64,000 bases of DNA from Nitrosomonas sp. (lineage in GTDB: Bacteria > Pseudomonadota > Gammaproteobacteria > Burkholderiales > Nitrosomonadaceae): positions 1 through 64,000 of the forward strand of contig NZ_JAMWZS010000005.1 of assembly GCF_024282095.1 (NCBI RefSeq), read 5' to 3'. A program made the translations under genes and the position numbers. The notes under the pieces were generated by a model, which did not search any database, was not told the DNA's origin, and was given only the letters and a program-made list of their open reading frames with translations. Within the stretch, counting starts at the first letter, position 1. Each line of letters starts with the position of its first letter. Positions 10,459 to 19,156 of this stretch are shown here, piece after piece.

Positions 10459-11544
10459 ATGACAAACAATCCAACCGGGCTAATCGATATTGCTATCAGT
10501 AGCTGTACCATCAAGGTAATTCGCCCTTTGAAAAATCGGTCGCAGGCACTATCTTTGAAGCGCTACTTGTTGCTATTTATGATCTGTTTTGTACTGATTG
10601 GCTGTAGCACAACGCAGCCTCCGGTACCCGTGGTGGATCGCGTAAAAACTGACTCGTCTGGATTAGCGAATAAAGCAACCGAAGCAAATAATCTAAATAA
10701 TCAGTTTTATATCGTACAGAAAGGGGACACGCTATACAGCATTGCACTGAATCATGGTATCGATTTCAAGAAAATAGCGGAATGGAATAACATTGCCGAC
10801 CCCAAAGCCATTAAACCAGGGCAGAAAATAAGTTTGTTTGCTCCGGAAAATGAGGCCCGCCCTGTTTTATTTGCGCTACCTCAGCAACCCATAGAAACAA
10901 CGATCGAACCCAACGAACAGCCCTTCGCGGCGGTTCCTGAAGAAAGCGAGAGTCGTGCCGGCAGTAATGTGAAAGCAAACCTGAAAACAAGCCCTAAAGC
11001 GCTCAAGTTGCCGTTCTCAGAACAGAATGTGGCACAGTTAAGAAAACCAGTAAATGCATCGTCTGCGGCAGTGGCGCCTTTACCTTCTCGGCCGGTGGAA
11101 GTAGCAAAAAATAACAGGATTGAAGTTGCTCCTCAGCCAGAACTGCAAAAATCTGCTGATAAGGCGGCTAATCAATCTGATACTGAATGGATATGGCCGA
11201 CAACGGGTAAATTACTATCGTCCTTCTCAAAAAACTCCAAAGGTGTAAAGATCTCCGGTCAGGCTGGGCAGCCGATCCTGGCATCTGCTGCCGGTGAAGT
11301 GGTTTATAGTGGTCATGGATTGCGTGGTTATGGAAACTTGATCATCATTAAACACAATAATACTTTCCTAAGTGCCTATGCGCATAATAGTAAGATACTG
11401 GTGAAAGAAGGAGAAGCGGTGACAAAAGGTCAAAAAATTGCGGAAATGGGTAATACCGATACAGATACAATACAACTGCATTTTGAGATACGGAAACATG
11501 GCAAACCAGTCGATCCGATGGAGTACCTGCCTAATCAGTCGTGA
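10459..11544 (+). CDS. nlpD: NlpD-type lipoprotein, LysM plus degenerate M23 domain
   Basis: A 361-residue envelope lipoprotein. After about 34 residues comes a hydrophobic signal with lipobox VLIGC, so Cys49 would be lipidated. A LysM peptidoglycan-binding domain follows (about 83-127, FYIVQKGDTLYSIALNHGID), then a Pro/Ala-rich linker, then a C-terminal LytM/M23 domain (about 250-358). The zinc ligands of active M23 enzymes are not preserved: the HxxxD position reads GVKISGQAG and the final HxH reads HFE. This matches NlpD/EnvC-type proteins, which activate amidases rather than cut peptidoglycan. The ATG has a GGGAA site upstream. The N-terminal extension before the signal is unusually long. 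Downstream is transposon debris, not rpoS. Confidence 0.9.
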   Translation: MTNNPTGLIDIAISSCTIKVIRPLKNRSQALSLKRYLLLFMICFVLIGCSTTQPPVPVVDRVKTDSSGLANKATEANNLNNQFYIVQKGDTLYSIALNHGIDFKKIAEWNNIADPKAIKPGQKISLFAPENEARPVLFALPQQPIETTIEPNEQPFAAVPEESESRAGSNVKANLKTSPKALKLPFSEQNVAQLRKPVNASSAAVAPLPSRPVEVAKNNRIEVAPQPELQKSADKAANQSDTEWIWPTTGKLLSSFSKNSKGVKISGQAGQPILASAAGEVVYSGHGLRGYGNLIIIKHNNTFLSAYAHNSKILVKEGEAVTKGQKIAEMGNTDTDTIQLHFEIRKHGKPVDPMEYLPNQS

Positions 11545-11617
11545 TAGTAGCTACCAATGTAAGCGTCCAGCGCAACTACCTGTCATTCATTCAGTTTAAG
11601 TGATTTAATAAATTCCG

Positions 11618-11780
11618 GCATTAGAGGCACCACAATTCGTCGATACGGCTATTCGGTCGGGTGGGGAGTTTTATGAGCGTGTTTTGGGCCATGAGGGAGG
11701 ATCGATACCGTTGAGCTGGGCGGTGTCGAGCAGGGTTTGCATTAGCCGGTCGTATAATGCAGCGAATACCGGCAGGCTTT
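11618..11780 (-). pseudogene. IS66-family transposase, C-terminal remnant
   Basis: Read on the minus strand, the frames give DRLMQTLLDTAQLNGIDPP and, after a frame change, KLPTRPNSRIDEL, the characteristic end of IS66 TnpC transposases (tail pattern NSRIDELLP). No upstream part of the gene survives, because the next element begins a few bases away. It is a dead fragment. Confidence 0.7.
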
Positions 11781-11785
11781 TCTCA

Positions 11786-12791
11786 GGGGGTTTCCTAGAT
11801 TTTGTGTAAACGGAGTTTAATAGCGGAGGGGGATTCTCTCCTCGAATTGAATAGTAAACCTGTTTAACGCAGGCTTCCAATCTTTAATTGGCATAGACCA
11901 TTTTTTGGCGATATTGCTGAGAGCCAAATAGAACAATTTGATTACAGCGTTATCGTTAGGAAACGATCCGCGGTTTTTGCTGACTTTGCGTAGGCTTATG
12001 TTGACTGATTCAATCGCTTCCGGAAAGCCCTTCAAGCCATCAACACAGGCGATAAAGATATCCTGCACGCCACGGTTCTTGAGTTCAGTGACAACGCTGA
12101 GCCAGAACTTGGCACCCTCGGCCTGAGCAATCCATAAGCCCAGTATTTCTTTATGGCCCTCCATATGTTATGCCGATCGCCAGGTAAATCGCTTTGGTAC
12201 GAACGCTACCCGCGTCACGAACTTTGGCATGGATGCAGTCAAGATAGATAACAGGATACACCGCATTGAGAGGCCGAGATTGCCAGTGACCGTAGAAATA
12301 AGCGAAGGCGATACTTTCGGCGCCATACATTTCGGTGAAGTGCTGCTGGGTCTCACGCACTGTCATGCCACGGGCATACAGCGAAAGAATCTTGTCATCA
12401 AATCCCGCCCAGCGGGTTTGATGCTTGGAAATGATTTGCGGTTCAAAACGGTCTTCACGGTCACGGGGAATCTCGATGGGCAATTCACCTTCAGGGTCTT
12501 ACGACTTTTACCATTTCTGGCAGTGCCAGTGGGATTGGTTACCGTTTCGTAGTTATCGTGACCAAGATGCTCGATCATTTCTGCTTGCAGAGCACGCTCA
12601 ACCAGCGCTTTGGTGAGTTGCTTGAGAACACCATGCTCACCGATTAAATCTTGCGGTTTTTTGTAATCGGCCAGCAGGCTATCAATTAAGTCGGTCGACA
12701 GGGATTTGGGGGTAGTCATTTTTACTCCCAAAAAAGTATATAAGCAGTTTCCATGCTAAATGGCCATCTACACAAAATTATTTACACCCCC
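11786..12791 (-). mobile_element. Internally deleted IS256-family element
   Basis: The 26-bp ends are imperfect inverted repeats: both read GGGGGT, seven variable bases, then ATTTTGTGTA toward the inside (11786 and, on the other strand, 12791). Between them is an IS256 (mutator-type) transposase on the minus strand, broken into frames 12731-12363, 12483-12151 and 12164-11817. They read MTTPKSLSTDLIDSLLADYK, QIISKHQTRWAGFDDKILSL, then GHKEILGLWIAQAEGAKFW. A further in-frame internal deletion joins GFPEAIESV directly to NISLRKVSKNRGSFPND, removing the roughly 80 residues normally found there. At 1.0 kb it is shorter than the usual 1.3 kb. It could move only if a transposase acts in trans. No clear target duplication is visible. 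Confidence 0.85.
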
Positions 12792-13449
12792 ATTCCAACA
12801 TCAGTGGGCGTCCATTCCATTACTTCACCTCCTGAAAATAACCTGAAGATATCAGGAGTGATTTTTGATTTTTAGACGGTGAGGTTGGATGCTTACAAAA
12901 TACTCCTATTTTGTCGGTAAGTAACAAAAAGCGTCATATTGCCATCTGAGTATTCGTCAATATCTATTTTCTTAGATATCGCGCAGAATTATTCAAATTG
13001 ATATCTGGCGTATTAATTAAAATGAATTTATTTATCATTCACAATTCCATCAACTGATTGAATCATTGCTCTTTGATAAAAGAACTCCGCCATACCATCC
13101 GAGTGATAAAGTCTGTTACATAACCGCATTTAAACACATCAATATTACTTTACTCACGCTAAAGAGCAATCCAATCTGTTCGAGCGCCGCTTCAAAACTC
13201 TCCCCAACTACCTATCTAGGACGGTGCCCTGCTACGTAATCCATATCGATTCTCACAGCTCGTATCAAACAGATATACCCAGCAGCCATATTGTCCATAG
13301 CGCAAATGGATTAATAATTACCTCAGCTACGCTGAAAAGCTTATAACACGCATTCCAGCTTATACAACTGCAATATCCAAAGTTACTAGTTGTAGTTATT
13401 TATCACAATAATATTATATTGGCACAATTTGTGCTTTATTAGCACTGCA
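12792..13449. other. Intergenic region without recognisable gene
   Basis: About 660 bp between the IS256 remnant and the riboswitch. A stem CTCCTGA/TCAGGAG with a 16-base loop near 12829-12858 is followed by T-rich sequence on the plus strand and may be a weak terminator. No coding frame of substance or transposase similarity was found in the rest. Confidence 0.5.
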
Positions 13450-13545
13450 GTATGAAAAAGGCAAACTCTGCGAAAGCAGAGGACGCAAAGTCACTGATCT
13501 AACGGGCAAATGCCCCATGATGGCAGGACTGCCAGATAACGCCAC
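13450..13545 (+). promoter_or_regulatory. Cyclic-di-GMP-I (GEMM-I) riboswitch
   Basis: The core matches the GEMM-I aptamer in order: GGCAAAC, a hairpin CTCTGC-GAAA-GCAGAG with the conserved GAAA tetraloop, GGACGCAAAG, then CACTGATCTAA, and the 3' helix ATGGCAGGACTGCCA carrying the GGNAGG signature. These are the ligand-pocket segments of the class. It lies on the plus strand about 100 bases upstream of the secreted protein gene at 13646. The intervening leader has a 7-bp hairpin (GTATCGA 13574-13580 with TCGATAC 13592-13598) and TCCTT (13618-13622), which could pair with the AAGGA of the ribosome-binding site. Confidence 0.88.
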
Positions 13546-13645
13546 TCGTCTTATCGCACATGTGATTTGGTGAGTATCGAGCAATAAAACTTCGATACAC
13601 GTATCCGCGCAGTTCCGTCCTTTTAATTTTAAGGAGGAATCTAAT

Positions 13646-14833
13646 ATGAACACCAGTAATAAAGCACTACTGACTACCAGCTTGCTACCACTTGCTACCA
13701 TAAAACCCAATCTGCTCATTGCACATAAAAAAGCGCATCAGGCCATCCTGATTGCACTTATGTGCTTTATTAGCATGATCTCCATGTCTTGGGAAACAGC
13801 GCATGCCGGTGCTACAACACCGCCAGTAACCACGCCAGTTAAATGGCACCCAGGCCATTATTACTCGCTTATGGATCATGGAAAAGATGCTTCTTGGTAT
13901 TTGTCGATGGTGTACAAAGAACTCAAAGCAACGCCAGCGTTACGTGGAATACATATTCGTTACTCATGGGCAGAGCTAGAAACATCTGAAGGCGTATATA
14001 ATTTTTCGTCGATTGCAAAGCGTCTTACTGAGCTCAGTGCAATAGGCAAGCGCCTGATTATTATGTTGGATATGAGAACCTTCGATCCTTTAGAAGAGCT
14101 CGTGCCTGACTATGTAAAAACGGCTAAGTACGAAGAAGGCGTATTTACTTATGATAGTGTCAATCAAGAAGGTCAACAAGGGAGTAATATTAAGTTGTGG
14201 AATCCGCTAGTACGTGACCGCTTGACCGCACTAATCCGTGCATTGGGAAATCGTTTCAATTCTAACGCTTACTTTGAAGGCATCGGCTTAACCGAAACTG
14301 CTATGGGACAGGCAGTAATACCATTAACCAGTGCTCAAATAAACGACTATTACGCCAATATGCTCAACCTGCAACAACAGATGCGTAATTACTTCCCCAA
14401 TACGGTGACATTCCAGTTCACGAATTATCCACGCCCTATTCTAGAATCATTTATCGGCAGCTTGAATACAATGGGAACAGGGTTGGGTGGACCGGATGTT
14501 TTCCTAGAAGAACCAGGACTTCAGTACCCAGGCACTCCAAAAGGAGTCTACAACTACTATCCTGAACTTTCCGGGGTTGTGCCTCTAACGCCTTCGGTAA
14601 TGTCAGGTAATTATAAAAATACCAGAACCGACGGAACTGGTTATCAACCTACCATTTCAGAACTCCTAACTTTTGCTCGGGATACGTTGAAAGCTAACTA
14701 CATTTTCTGGACACGCAATCCAGATTATTATTCCAAGGTACTGGAAACGTTGAATATGAAAGCTCAGAAGATCACACCTTCAGGTGGATTGGATGCAACT
14801 TGTCCCAGTACTTATTCCTCTTGCGTCAACTAG
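13646..14833 (+). CDS. Secreted TIM-barrel-like protein, putative glycoside hydrolase
   Basis: A 395-residue protein with a long N-terminal region ending in a hydrophobic signal (about residues 31-54, likely cleaved after AHA), so it is exported. The mature part resembles (alpha/beta)8 glycosidases of the GH5/GH42 type: ALRGIHIRYSWAELETSEGVYN is the usual early beta-strand and the following strand reads KRLIIMLDMRT. Possible acids are Glu217 (GIGLTETAMG) and Glu288/289 (VFLEEPG); which are catalytic cannot be told from sequence alone. Strong AAGGAGG site at 13631-13637. It is the only gene after the c-di-GMP riboswitch, and a terminator hairpin follows, so it is probably a single-gene unit. 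A biofilm-matrix role is inference. Confidence 0.8.
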   Translation: MNTSNKALLTTSLLPLATIKPNLLIAHKKAHQAILIALMCFISMISMSWETAHAGATTPPVTTPVKWHPGHYYSLMDHGKDASWYLSMVYKELKATPALRGIHIRYSWAELETSEGVYNFSSIAKRLTELSAIGKRLIIMLDMRTFDPLEELVPDYVKTAKYEEGVFTYDSVNQEGQQGSNIKLWNPLVRDRLTALIRALGNRFNSNAYFEGIGLTETAMGQAVIPLTSAQINDYYANMLNLQQQMRNYFPNTVTFQFTNYPRPILESFIGSLNTMGTGLGGPDVFLEEPGLQYPGTPKGVYNYYPELSGVVPLTPSVMSGNYKNTRTDGTGYQPTISELLTFARDTLKANYIFWTRNPDYYSKVLETLNMKAQKITPSGGLDATCPSTYSSCVN

Positions 14834-14858
14834 AAATTTTCTGAACGACCTTGCTGCG

Positions 14859-14886
14859 AAGAACATACTTCCCAAAGTATGTTCTT
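14859..14886 (+). terminator. Terminator hairpin
   Basis: A perfect 12-bp stem AAGAACATACTT / AAGTATGTTCTT with loop CCCA, 26 bases after the stop of the secreted protein gene. The T run after it is short, so efficiency is uncertain. Confidence 0.75.
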
Positions 14887-14914
14887 CATCTTGATTATTG
14901 AGCCAGCCATTAAA

Positions 14915-15480
14915 TAGTCGCCCCTGCAAAATTTACGCAGTCATGCCAGCATAAGGTTTTTCTGCGTAAAAGCTATTGATCAGCAAAAGCAATGCAAGCT
15001 GCAATAAAGCATTCTTTAGACCCAAACGGTGTATTGTTCTCTTCAGTTGCACAAGCTGTAACTTGCCGCATATACCGCAGAGCGCAGTACATTACCCAAC
15101 TTGCCCGGTAAACCAACGGCGATCCATTCGATGACCCGATTTCAGATGTCCGATTGCAGGTTCTATGATCTATCTGCGCTTGAGCCGCGATCCTGCGATT
15201 TCATCAACGACTTGTACTTGCCACGAGTGATTTCCAGTAATCGGCTATCCATCGGATGGCAATCGCCTTTTCCTGGATTGCCGTATCAACAATGACTCGT
15301 TTGAATTCGGCTGGTTTGATCGCCTGGGGTGTGCACCGCAGTGTCAATAGCTGCCTTCGGCAGTGCTTTTAACACCGGCCTCACCAATGATGGCGCGGAA
15401 CAACTGATCTGTGTGGCATCGCAGGGCAATTTCGGTATGAAGTACTCCTGGCTTCAAACACCTTTTTGCCAGTCTCAAAT
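14915..15480 (-). pseudogene. Degraded IS5/IS1182-like transposase
   Basis: On the minus strand several frames together give FKRVIVDTAIQEKAIA, RGKYKS-type residues, and PAIGHLKSGHRMDR, matching the C-terminal half of the transposase fragment at 46.4-47.0 kb (GKYKSL, AIGHLKSDHRMDRCWL). Multiple frameshifts and stop codons make it non-functional. Both copies end with a similar CAGGGGCGACTA sequence, a likely part of the element end. Confidence 0.7.
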
Positions 15481-15633
15481 AACTCTCGTGGTTGTGATAT
15501 AAGGTCAAGTGCAATTCCCTTTTAAAGTGCTTTGGGATTTAATTCTCCGCTCTTTGGAGTTAAGGCTGGTAAAAAAACGGCGATTTGAAGTGCGTTTTCA
15601 ATATTGCGTTGGTTGCGGCGAGGTGCTTTATTA

Positions 15634-16197
15634 TTACTTGGTGTACTTTATTTCGATTATTGTGCTTGCATCCGTTGCGTCGAGTAAAACAGCAAAACGT
15701 TCATCAATATAGATAGATTGACCATGACCAAATCGGATACTGCTTGGTGTTGGCGATTCGCAGAATCTTTCTTTTCGTATTTTTTCTGACATATCGGTAC
15801 AGACAGACTGATACAGTTGTTGCGCCATACCGATTTCAGCAGCGGGAACCGGTGCATCGCGAACAGCGGGACTTTTTACCCGCCCGCCGCCAAGGCTTCT
15901 GGAATAAGTGATTTGATGGAATATGGCATTGTTTTCGGTGGTTATGCGATAGATGGCGTTACGCCCGTTTTGCAGTTGTTCTTGTTTGGTATACAGGGAC
16001 TCATTGACCGGTGTGTAGCCTTGCGCCTGCAGAATCCCTGCAATCATTTCCGCTGGTGTACTCATAGAGATACCTGCGATTTCAATTGCTTGTAATGGTT
16101 GTTCTGCAATGTTGCCAGCATGATTGTGAGACGTAAACACGAACAATGCTGCAACCATCCATCGCAACAAAGGCCTCGGTAGTTGAATGGGGTTCAT
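15634..16197 (-). CDS. Exported protein of unknown function
   Basis: A 187-residue protein with an N-terminal hydrophobic segment (RWMVAALFVFTSHNHAG) that looks like a signal peptide. I recognise no domain. The body has a helical start (STPAEMIAGILQAQGYTPVN) and a middle with GGGRVKSPAVRDAP, and it contains two cysteines (QSVCTDM and ERFCESP) that could pair in the periplasm. It follows the CopD-cytochrome fusion by 20 bp on the same strand, so the two are probably co-transcribed and may act together. No function is assigned. Confidence 0.7.
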   Translation of the reverse strand: MNPIQLPRPLLRWMVAALFVFTSHNHAGNIAEQPLQAIEIAGISMSTPAEMIAGILQAQGYTPVNESLYTKQEQLQNGRNAIYRITTENNAIFHQITYSRSLGGGRVKSPAVRDAPVPAAEIGMAQQLYQSVCTDMSEKIRKERFCESPTPSSIRFGHGQSIYIDERFAVLLDATDASTIIEIKYTK

Positions 16198-16217
16198 GAT
16201 GAAATCCTTGGCAAAAA

Positions 16218-18239
16218 TTAGTGCGCATGCTCACCGGGAGGTGGCATGATTTCATTTTCCTGATTGAGTTGGGTCAACTGCAGAGTCATGGCACCTACGT
16301 TTTGCCAGCCGTATCCCTCGAATTGAGCGACCCATCGTGCACGCAAATATCCGAAACGATCGGTTATAAATTCCATATGCCCCGGAAACATACCTTTACC
16401 CGATAAATCGGGGACGGTCCTGACCCGCCGGTATAACCAATAACTGTCTTTGATTTCCGGCCACCCTTCAGTGATGATTGGAAAAGGAACAATCTCGGCA
16501 ATTTGTTCCAATTCCTGCTCACTGAGCGCACGAATCGGGATCGCCAGGATCTCAGTGTTGAGCGCTTGGATTCTGTCATAAGCCGCGGCCAGCTGGAAAA
16601 AGCGTTCCTTGGATTGCGGCCAGGAAAACAGCACCATCAACACATTTTTTTGCAGGCGGAAATCCTTTAAATTACCGCTGGAACCATCATGCGCAGAATA
16701 GTTGAATACAGGCGATGCAATCGCCGGATTCTCGGGGACGATCATACTACCGAGTAAGCGCGCATCAAAGCCGCGTGACAAGGCGTGGAGATAATTGATG
16801 AGATCCCAGCGATTTTCTTCCGACAGTGTGGTGGAAAAACCGGGCATAGTAGTTCCCGGAATTCCATGCGATAACTGGTGAAAAATGTTGCCGACGGTAT
16901 ATTTCGCGGTATGTGGTTCGGTCAACAGATCCGTTGGGTCTTTTATTTCCGGATCGGTAATCACCCCAGCGCCCTTGCCTTGCGGGCCATGACAACTGGC
17001 ACAATGTGCAGCAAATAACTGAGAGCCATTGGATATTGAAATGACATCAAAGGGGACCGTCGGTTTGAGGTAGGTTTCGGGGTAAGCTTCAATCGCCAGG
17101 GGCGGTAAAGCGATTGCCATTGAACCGATTCCCAGCAAGCCCGGTATCAGGATTTTTTTCGTACTATTCCAGTTGCTTCGTATGCCTAGCCAAACCATAC
17201 CCAGTGCAACAAAAAACAATGCAATACCAGACCACACCATTTCCTGCACATTCGGCTCATCCCACGTTGCATTCAACGAGAAACGGAATGGATAAGGCCA
17301 GTTATCAATCATGGTATGCTTGGCGGGAAGCGTATTGGCCAGAATGGTTGCCAGTAGTACTAGGAGTAGTGCCAAAATAAATTCAACACTGACCCATTTT
17401 TTTAAATGAGCCGCACTTCCATCGCTTTGCTGAGTATCTTCCTTGGAAAGTATGGGAAGCCACTGATAGCGTGCCCGATAGGCGATCACCAAAATAATTG
17501 CCAAAATACTGAGCTTGGCATTTAACAGCCAACCGTAAGGACTGGCAACCAACGTATGATAATAGGTCTCAACCAAGCGATCAGTGACAATTAAACCGGT
17601 TACCGCCAGCAGTACCATCACCGGCAATGCAATTGCCGAGAATTTCGTTAGATAGGCTGCGGTTGTCAGATTCGATGTTTTGTCGGATTTGCGATGATCG
17701 CTCAATAGAATAAACAAAAAAGCCGGCAGCGCGCCAAACCATACTCCTGCTAACAAGATATGCAGCGCATACGGCGCGACTGCACTAAACGACATTTCAT
17801 CCGCGCTGGAGTGACTCATCAGCGTACCTGCTATCAGGGGCAGCGCTGCGGCGGCGGCACACAAACCGTAATGCCATCGCTGCCGATCCATACGTCCGAT
17901 AACCAGAGTGACGCTCAATAATAACACCGCTAGTAGCGCCCGAGCCGCCCAGATATATCCGATCTGTGTCTGTTGCACGATTTCAAACCATGCGTGCGGG
18001 TTCCAGACGTTGGAAACTTCCCCCGTTGCTTCACCGGTTGTGGTGGCTAAAATTCCCACTAATCCCAGCAAGATTACACCTGCCAGCCAGGGAAATCCCT
18101 TTTCCAGGCGGATCGCCCAGGAAGCCTCAAACACAGTCTTTTGCTGTCCGACGATGACGAGAAAAACACAACTGCCAAACAAAATCAGATTGGCGGTTAG
18201 TTGCGACCACCGGGCAAAAGTAGCAATGATTTCAATCAT
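16218..18239 (-). CDS. CopD - cytochrome c - redoxin-like fusion protein
   Basis: A 673-residue inner-membrane protein with three parts. Residues 1-305 hold about eight membrane helices of the CopD copper-handling family (ARWSQLTANLILFG at the start). Around 330-390 lie further helices. Residues 400-490 are a class I cytochrome c with heme motif CASCH (Cys413, Cys416, His417) and probable axial Met465 (TMPGF). Residues about 505-650 resemble SCO/AhpC-type thioredoxin folds (PVFNYSAHDGSSGNLKDF, then VLMVLFSWPQSK), but the CxxxC site is absent, so it is probably not a thiol redox enzyme. Copper transfer or electron transfer to the periplasm is inferred. It starts the two-gene operon with the gene at 15634-16197. 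Confidence 0.85.
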   Translation of the reverse strand: MIEIIATFARWSQLTANLILFGSCVFLVIVGQQKTVFEASWAIRLEKGFPWLAGVILLGLVGILATTTGEATGEVSNVWNPHAWFEIVQQTQIGYIWAARALLAVLLLSVTLVIGRMDRQRWHYGLCAAAAALPLIAGTLMSHSSADEMSFSAVAPYALHILLAGVWFGALPAFLFILLSDHRKSDKTSNLTTAAYLTKFSAIALPVMVLLAVTGLIVTDRLVETYYHTLVASPYGWLLNAKLSILAIILVIAYRARYQWLPILSKEDTQQSDGSAAHLKKWVSVEFILALLLVLLATILANTLPAKHTMIDNWPYPFRFSLNATWDEPNVQEMVWSGIALFFVALGMVWLGIRSNWNSTKKILIPGLLGIGSMAIALPPLAIEAYPETYLKPTVPFDVISISNGSQLFAAHCASCHGPQGKGAGVITDPEIKDPTDLLTEPHTAKYTVGNIFHQLSHGIPGTTMPGFSTTLSEENRWDLINYLHALSRGFDARLLGSMIVPENPAIASPVFNYSAHDGSSGNLKDFRLQKNVLMVLFSWPQSKERFFQLAAAYDRIQALNTEILAIPIRALSEQELEQIAEIVPFPIITEGWPEIKDSYWLYRRVRTVPDLSGKGMFPGHMEFITDRFGYLRARWVAQFEGYGWQNVGAMTLQLTQLNQENEIMPPPGEHAH

Positions 18240-18672
18240 GATTTTGCGCCAGGAATATTATCAATATCAGTGACATAGGTTGTAATGGTGTCAGTCAATT
18301 CAGCAGGCAATTTGCAACACTCTGGATTCAGAAGAAAATTCTCAGAATATTTTACCTTGAGTTAAAGGATATTCAAATCGGTTTGCAACATCATGGAATC
18401 AAATGAATGATCACGGACGAGCTGGCAATATAAATAATGTCGTCAATAAATTTGTTACGGACAGTGGCTACAATCAATTCTAATTTGGCTATAATTATGA
18501 GGCTTTACGTTGTTTAAAGTATAAGAATTATCAGTAATTTGAATGTGGAATAGCCGGTATTCTCTTAAAGTAAAGCAGAATTTATCAATCGGCAAATCTC
18601 TATAGAATACGCGCATCAATGATCTATTGATTAAGTTTGCATTGTCATCATTTATTTTAAAGGAAGAGAAAT
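18240..18672. other. Divergent promoter region
   Basis: About 430 bp between the copper fusion gene (minus) and the small membrane protein (plus). A TATAAT at 18490-18495 is a possible -10 element for the plus-strand gene but has no clear -35. A good AAGGAAGAG ribosome-binding site precedes the gene at 18673. Nothing else recognisable. Confidence 0.4.
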
Positions 18673-19065
18673 ATGAGTATGGAAAGTGAGATTAAAACGA
18701 GATTTGGAGGTTTCTGGAATTCCCTTATTCTCTTTGTCGTGATTGTGATTTGTCTGCGCTTCTCAAGTCTTGAGCTAGCTGCGGAAAGTTTAGCGGAAAG
18801 GGTTCATTGCGCGATACACCTGTTCTTGGGATGTGTGGCGGCCGGTGTTTTGCTCGGTATATTAAGAATATTTCTGGCGTTCTCGAATCAAACCTATACA
18901 CGTGCACCTGCATCAGCGAATTTTGTGTCAGGATTGAAATATGGCATAGTCGGTGGTGGTTTATTGATTCTGATTGTGGGTGTGCTGCAATTGAATAATT
19001 TCTTGGGTGTATTTCAACCGATAATCAATGGATTATTGGCAAAATTAACCAGTATTTTTGCATAA
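18673..19065 (+). CDS. Small integral membrane protein, unknown function
   Basis: A 130-residue protein with three predicted membrane helices: about residues 16-37 (SLILFVVIVICLRF), 45-68 (AIHLFLGCVAAGVLLGILRI) and 88-112 (YGIVGGGLLILIVGVLQL). I recognise no family. A strong ribosome-binding site supports translation. It is a single gene, convergent with the Rh50 channel gene, with a hairpin between them. Function is not assignable. Confidence 0.65.
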   Translation: MSMESEIKTRFGGFWNSLILFVVIVICLRFSSLELAAESLAERVHCAIHLFLGCVAAGVLLGILRIFLAFSNQTYTRAPASANFVSGLKYGIVGGGLLILIVGVLQLNNFLGVFQPIINGLLAKLTSIFA

Positions 19066-19072
19066 AAACAAA

Positions 19073-19099
19073 TCAGGGTCAGCAATTCACTGACCCTGA
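19073..19099 (-). terminator. Terminator of the Rh50 gene
   Basis: A perfect 10-bp stem TCAGGGTCAG / CTGACCCTGA with a 7-base loop. In minus-strand orientation it is followed by ATTTGTTTTT, so it best serves the Rh50 gene that ends at 19157. The symmetrical stem could also slow transcripts coming from the plus strand. Confidence 0.75.
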
Positions 19100-19156
19100 G
19101 TGGATACTCACTGAACAACCTCGTCTCAAGCAACGAGGAATTCAACGCTTATAAGA

